From: Isoetes taiwanensis | Lineage: Eukaryota > Streptophyta > Lycopodiopsida > Isoetales > Isoetaceae | Assembly (NCBI GenBank): GCA_021234155.1 | Contig: JAJEKV010000207.1 | Span: 308,001 to 372,000 of the forward strand | Direction of reading: 5' to 3' | Length of the DNA: 64,000 bases | Part shown: one piece after another, positions 60,278 to 64,000 of the stretch | Position numbering within the stretch: position 1 is the stretch's first letter | Layout: every line of letters begins with the position of its first letter | Translations under genes and position numbers: made by a program | The notes under the pieces: model-generated | Seen by the model: the letters and a program-made list of their open reading frames with translations, nothing else | Told to the model about the DNA's origin: nothing | The model's database searches: none

Positions 60278-60530
60278 GGAAACCTCCCTAATTTTCCCGG
60301 AAACCTCCCCTCCCGCACCGTTCCTGATAAACCTCCCCAGATAGACCTGGGGAGGTTTCCATTTTGGAAAATAGGCCGTTCCTGATAAACCTCCCCAACT
60401 TTCCAAACCTCCATTTTGGAAAATAGGGGAGGTTTCTTTGGAAACCTCCTCCCAACTTTCGTGGTAGTTCTGGGAAGGTTTCTATATAAGAAAACAGGGG
60501 AAGTTCCCACGGAAAATTAGGGAGGTTTCC
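60278..60530. repeat. GGAGGTTT foldback element, copy 1
   Basis: Outer arms are perfect over 20 bp: GGAAACCTCCCTAATTTTCC (60,278-60,297) and its complement (60,511-60,530). Inside are a 9-bp hairpin CCTCCCCAG/CTGGGGAGG (60,333-60,356) and two copies of CCGTTCCTGATAAACCTCCC. Both strands give short frames rich in GRFPRK-type repeats, which are spurious. Confidence 0.72.
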
Positions 60531-60670
60531 CATAAAAATTAGAAAAAAAGCCCTCCACGATCTGCCTCGATCCACGTGCCGTTTTAATATCCACTTCAAT
60601 GAGAGTAAACATGCCTTTATTAATTACACCTGCCTTTATTAATTACGGCCTCTTTTTTTTTTTTAAATAT

Positions 60671-61743
60671 TTTAATAGAAACCTCCCCAATTTTCAAAGG
60701 AAACTAGAGGAGGTCTCTATGGAATGTTTATACTCCATCTTGATTTTCCTATGGTTGAATGAAGCCCCATAGGTTCAACAATTGTTTGCATTTGAGAAAT
60801 CAGCTCTTCCTTGTCCTTGAGGCTCTGAATCTTCAAATCTGATTTCTCTTAGCAGTTTTATTTCAATGGGTCAATTTAGGGTGTCCTTTCACCAGCTGGA
60901 GATTTGAGTCCAGAAGGGCTAAGCAGGTCAGTGGGAAGGATAGAAAATGCATTTGACATAACATTTGTTGGGTTGTTTGGAGCATAAGACAGTGCCAAGG
61001 TTCCGTCAAAACCTTGAGTGTAATGGCTTCGGTTTTCTGGCTCCATGCTCTTGGCTGATTCTCTTGTTTGGCCTCCCTCAATACTAGCCGCGTTGTAGAA
61101 TTAGTTGGTTAAACGTTTAAGAGGAAGGTTTTAACACGCTTTGAAGATGAACGATTGATTTGTAAACGACGAAAGTGGCTGAACGATTCCCATCTACATG
61201 GCGAAGCCAAACAAGCTAAAAACAAAGAATCGTCTATAAAAGCATGGAAGGGAAATGAAAGAGCAACATACATGGAGAAAATGCGCGGGATCATTGTTTT
61301 GGTCGTAATATGCAGAGCTGCAAAGCTATCAGAAGCCGAAGTCCAAGTGCTGCAAGATTTCTGTGTGCGCTACAATATTCCAGGCCACATCCTCGAGTCT
61401 TGAAAAAGATACTTTTACCTTATCGCACAGGCTCTGTTTCCGACAAAGGGGATAGCTGCGCAAATACAAGGCTCTTCTTCCATAGCCATGGAAATCAAAA
61501 GAATCAAAATCAGAAGTAAAATCAGGCTTTCTAAAACATTTAAAAATCCAAAGAACAACCGCTTGGAGCAAAGCTCTATATACCGCATGGAGCAACCGTG
61601 CCTTTTTGGAGCAATCGCTTGCTTCAAAGCAATCGCTTGCTTGTACGAAATCAGTGAAAGGGGCAATCCAATCTCGCCGTTCATATTAAATTCTGGCATT
61701 TATGAGGAGTGGATCTCGTCGATCAAAAACTTCTAATCCAAAT
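60671..61743. other. No gene recognised; one more AAACCTCCCC motif
   Basis: GAAACCTCCCCAATTTTCAA at 60,680 followed by GGAGGTCTC at about 60,710 is a partial foldback copy. The rest shows no supported gene. Confidence 0.4.
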
Positions 61744-61835
61744 GGGAACCTCCCCAATTTTCCTATATGGAGACCTCCCCAAGCTTCTAGGGAAAGCTGG
61801 GGAGGTTTCTATATAGGAAAATTGGGGAAGTTTCC
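61744..61835. repeat. GGAGGTTT foldback element, copy 2
   Basis: A 42-43-bp inverted repeat with a 7-nt loop. The left arm starts GGGAACCTCCCCAATTTTCC and the right arm ends GGAAAATTGGGGAAGTTTCC. Only a few mismatches are present. It would form a long RNA hairpin if transcribed. Confidence 0.8.
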
Positions 61836-61954
61836 AATCTTGGGAGTCTAACCAAATTAGGGCGCAGATAATTTGATCGTGGAATGTAATAAAACAATAA
61901 TAAATTTGTATTATCACGCCCATTTTGGACCTTGATGGTCATTGAGCGAACATT

Positions 61955-63888
61955 TACAATCACGTTTTCAACTTCAATAACAGGGTTCTATGCAAATCAA
62001 TTTCACGAAGAAAGCATCCAAGATTTAAGAAATTAGTTCCCATAAGAGAATCAAAGTCCTGAGTATTAATCCCAAATCCCAATCTAATATCGTCGTACAC
62101 TGGACAACGTAATAGTGCATGGACCTCATCCTCAACCTGGTTCTGATCACAAAAGGAGTATAATTTGAGCTCCCTTGACCATCTGCTTGTCTCACAATGT
62201 AACCAGTTAGAGCTAGTTCGAAATCTCGCAATTATCTGCTTAAGGTCCTTAGGTATATCAGATTTCAAATAGTTAGCTTCCGCATAAACCAACATTGGAT
62301 TTATCAATTCCTTATACATTGTCATTCGCGAACCCTTATCCTCCCATATTTTAGCAATCACCAGAGATTGAACCAACTCACGTGCACCTAAATTTGTATC
62401 AAGCTAATTATTCTCACTGATCCCCCACTTTCCAAACCATATTTTTACATCACTATACCAACCAAAAGTCAAAGCCCTCTTGGAAAGTCGTGCATCGTCT
62501 TGCTTTCTTATATTGATCGCTTGGAAAAGCGCCTCAACTTCCAAAGGAATAAGACCAACTTCTGCCAATAAGATAGGATACGGGGTCTGTTTTTTCACAG
62601 CAAGCTCCTCTTGTAGGAATGATTTTAGTACTGATTCGATTTCTGCCCATAAACCTGTAGAGATAGATGGGCCCTATATAGGAGCTCCGTATAAAATTAC
62701 TGATTGCACCGACGACTTAAACAACACTTTCTTCAAACTCCAATCTTATGACATTTTCTGAGCATATTACATAACGCTGATCTAACCTCCAGTTACTCTT
62801 TTCTTTATGCATTGTTTCCATTTGTAATCACAAGAAAAGTCTAATCCAAGATATTTATAAGAACTTACCATTTCCAAAGGTGCTCCTCTGTATGTGCAGG
62901 TTGGTCTGACAACGACGCCTACTACCATTGTTTTAGACTTGGACAAATTGACATTCATCTTCTTTGCATAACAAAAGGATTCAAGATTAACCAAATGTTC
63001 CTGTAACCCATGAGCTGTATCTGCTATGAGCACCACATCATTTGCGTAAAGAAGCAGTTGAACCAAAAGGTCGCCTACACATGTTCCAGCCAAGCATTTA
63101 TGTTTAAGCCAATCCTCAAGCTCATCGATATATAATCCAAAAAGCGTCGGTGAGAGAGGACAACCTTGCCATACTCCGATTGTATTTCTAATCTCAGAAC
63201 TCGCATTCACAGAGGCTTTAGCAATTACCTCTTCATAGAGTCGAGAGAGTCCAGCCCTAAGCTCCACTGGAACTCCAATATTTTTTATTCTATCACCCAG
63301 GCCAGCTCTCGGGACATTATCGAAAGCCTTAGAAAAATCATTGAAGGCAAGGTACAAAGATTTCCTAGATCTTTTTGCTTTTTCAAATAACACCTGGAGG
63401 GATAAAGCATGATCAAGTGTGCTATGATACTTTCGGAATCCCGCCTGGCAAGAAGCTCTTTGCCCATTGTCCTCGACCCATGAACTGATCCTGTTTTCTG
63501 ACAATCCACCTAATAATTTGGTAAAAGTGCTTCCGACCATAATAGTTCTATGAATATCATGTTTACTGCCCGATTTATGTATAGGTACAACTCGATTCCT
63601 TCTCCATGAATGTGGCAAGTCGTGCTTCACTTCTTCGTTTAGCAACTGAGTGACCATACTAACTAACTCATCTCCTCCCCATTTCAACATCTCTACTGAT
63701 ATACCATCAGGGTCCACAACTTTTCCATTTTTCATGATACTCAGCTTATTCTCAACCTCGGTAGGAGAAAATAGGTCAGCCCCAGTTTCAATAAGAGGCA
63801 TGCTGGATGCATGTTCTGAGAAATAGAGGTCTCTGACCAGTTGCAATAACTCATTCAAGTCAAAATTAGATTGAGTAGATTGACTCAA
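61955..63888 (-). pseudogene. LINE (non-LTR retrotransposon) ORF2, 3' part
   Basis: A 368-codon frame (63,888-62,782) carries the reverse transcriptase: NRVVPIHKSGSKHD, FTKLLGGLSENRISSWVEDN, CQAGFRKYHSTLDHALSL, motif A AFNDFSKAFDNVPR, motif B GVWQGCPLSPTLFGLYID, motif C LLYANDVVL and KMNVNLSKSK. Motif C should be YADD; here the first Asp is Asn (63,037-63,048), which would abolish polymerisation. After several breaks a zinc-knuckle-like domain follows at 62,376-61,960: RTSSNWLHCETSRWSREL then LLRCPVYDDIRL. The 5' part (endonuclease, ORF1) would lie beyond the right edge. Confidence 0.88.
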
Positions 63889-64000
63889 GTATCGTTTCTA
63901 GAATGTTTTTGGATGATCTTTTAACCAACTATTCAACTCAATTTTCCTTTTCTAGAAAAACAACCGTTTCTTATTCCTTATCAATGTTTTATACCATTTC

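Overview
The window looks like nuclear DNA of a land plant with a large, repeat-rich genome. The signs are multi-exon genes with short canonical GT-AG introns, a Kelch protein of the Arabidopsis At3g27220 type, fragments of a class III HD-ZIP gene and of SPT5, two PIF/Harbinger transposon remnants, a long terminal repeat (LTR) retrotransposon primed by initiator tRNA-Met, a tRNA-derived SINE and a plant LINE. One fragment resembles the ciliary enkurin-domain family. If that is right, a plant with swimming sperm (fern, lycophyte, cycad or Ginkgo) is likely, and a fern fits best. This is inference; no marker in the window fixes the species.

Layout. 1-93: a Helitron-like 3' end (hairpin plus CTAA). 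About 4.2-24.4 kb: decayed pieces of at least four unrelated host genes, all on the plus strand and with introns kept: WD40 repeats (4.7-5.1), SPT5 (8.1-9.1), HD-ZIP III (13.2-14.0), an enkurin-like fragment (14.25-15.15) and an unrecognised 3' gene end (19.3-19.85). The stretch ends in a textbook Helitron 3' terminus (7-bp hairpin, then CTAG|T) at 24,377-24,404. I read it as a candidate gene-capturing Helitron. 25.7-33 kb: repeat mosaic, mostly unrecognised. 33.7-38.4 kb: a Harbinger-type transposase pseudogene with a convergent serine-rich ORF of unknown family. 39.2-39.7 kb: a small two-exon gene on the minus strand. 40.5-50.7 kb: a complete LTR element with 1.6-kb LTRs, TSD, PBS and PPT but no visible gag-pol (LARD-like). 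51.7 kb: SINE. 51.8-52.3 kb: a broken gene with in-frame TAGs. 52.6-55.3 kb: the Kelch gene, the only nearly intact host gene, with one frame-breaking G-run and one lost splice donor. 57.1-59.5 kb: a second Harbinger remnant (trihelix ORF plus transposase tail). 60.2-61.9 kb: GGAGGTTT foldback repeats. 61.9-63.9 kb: a LINE reverse transcriptase running off the right edge.

Functionally the genes do not form one system. The only probably working product is the Golgi/secretory-type Kelch protein, with the 39-kb small gene possible. The rest is transposons and genes they have broken or carried. I found no novel defence or biosynthetic system. The best candidates for new biology are the multi-gene Helitron and the protein-less LTR element with its conserved leader hairpin.
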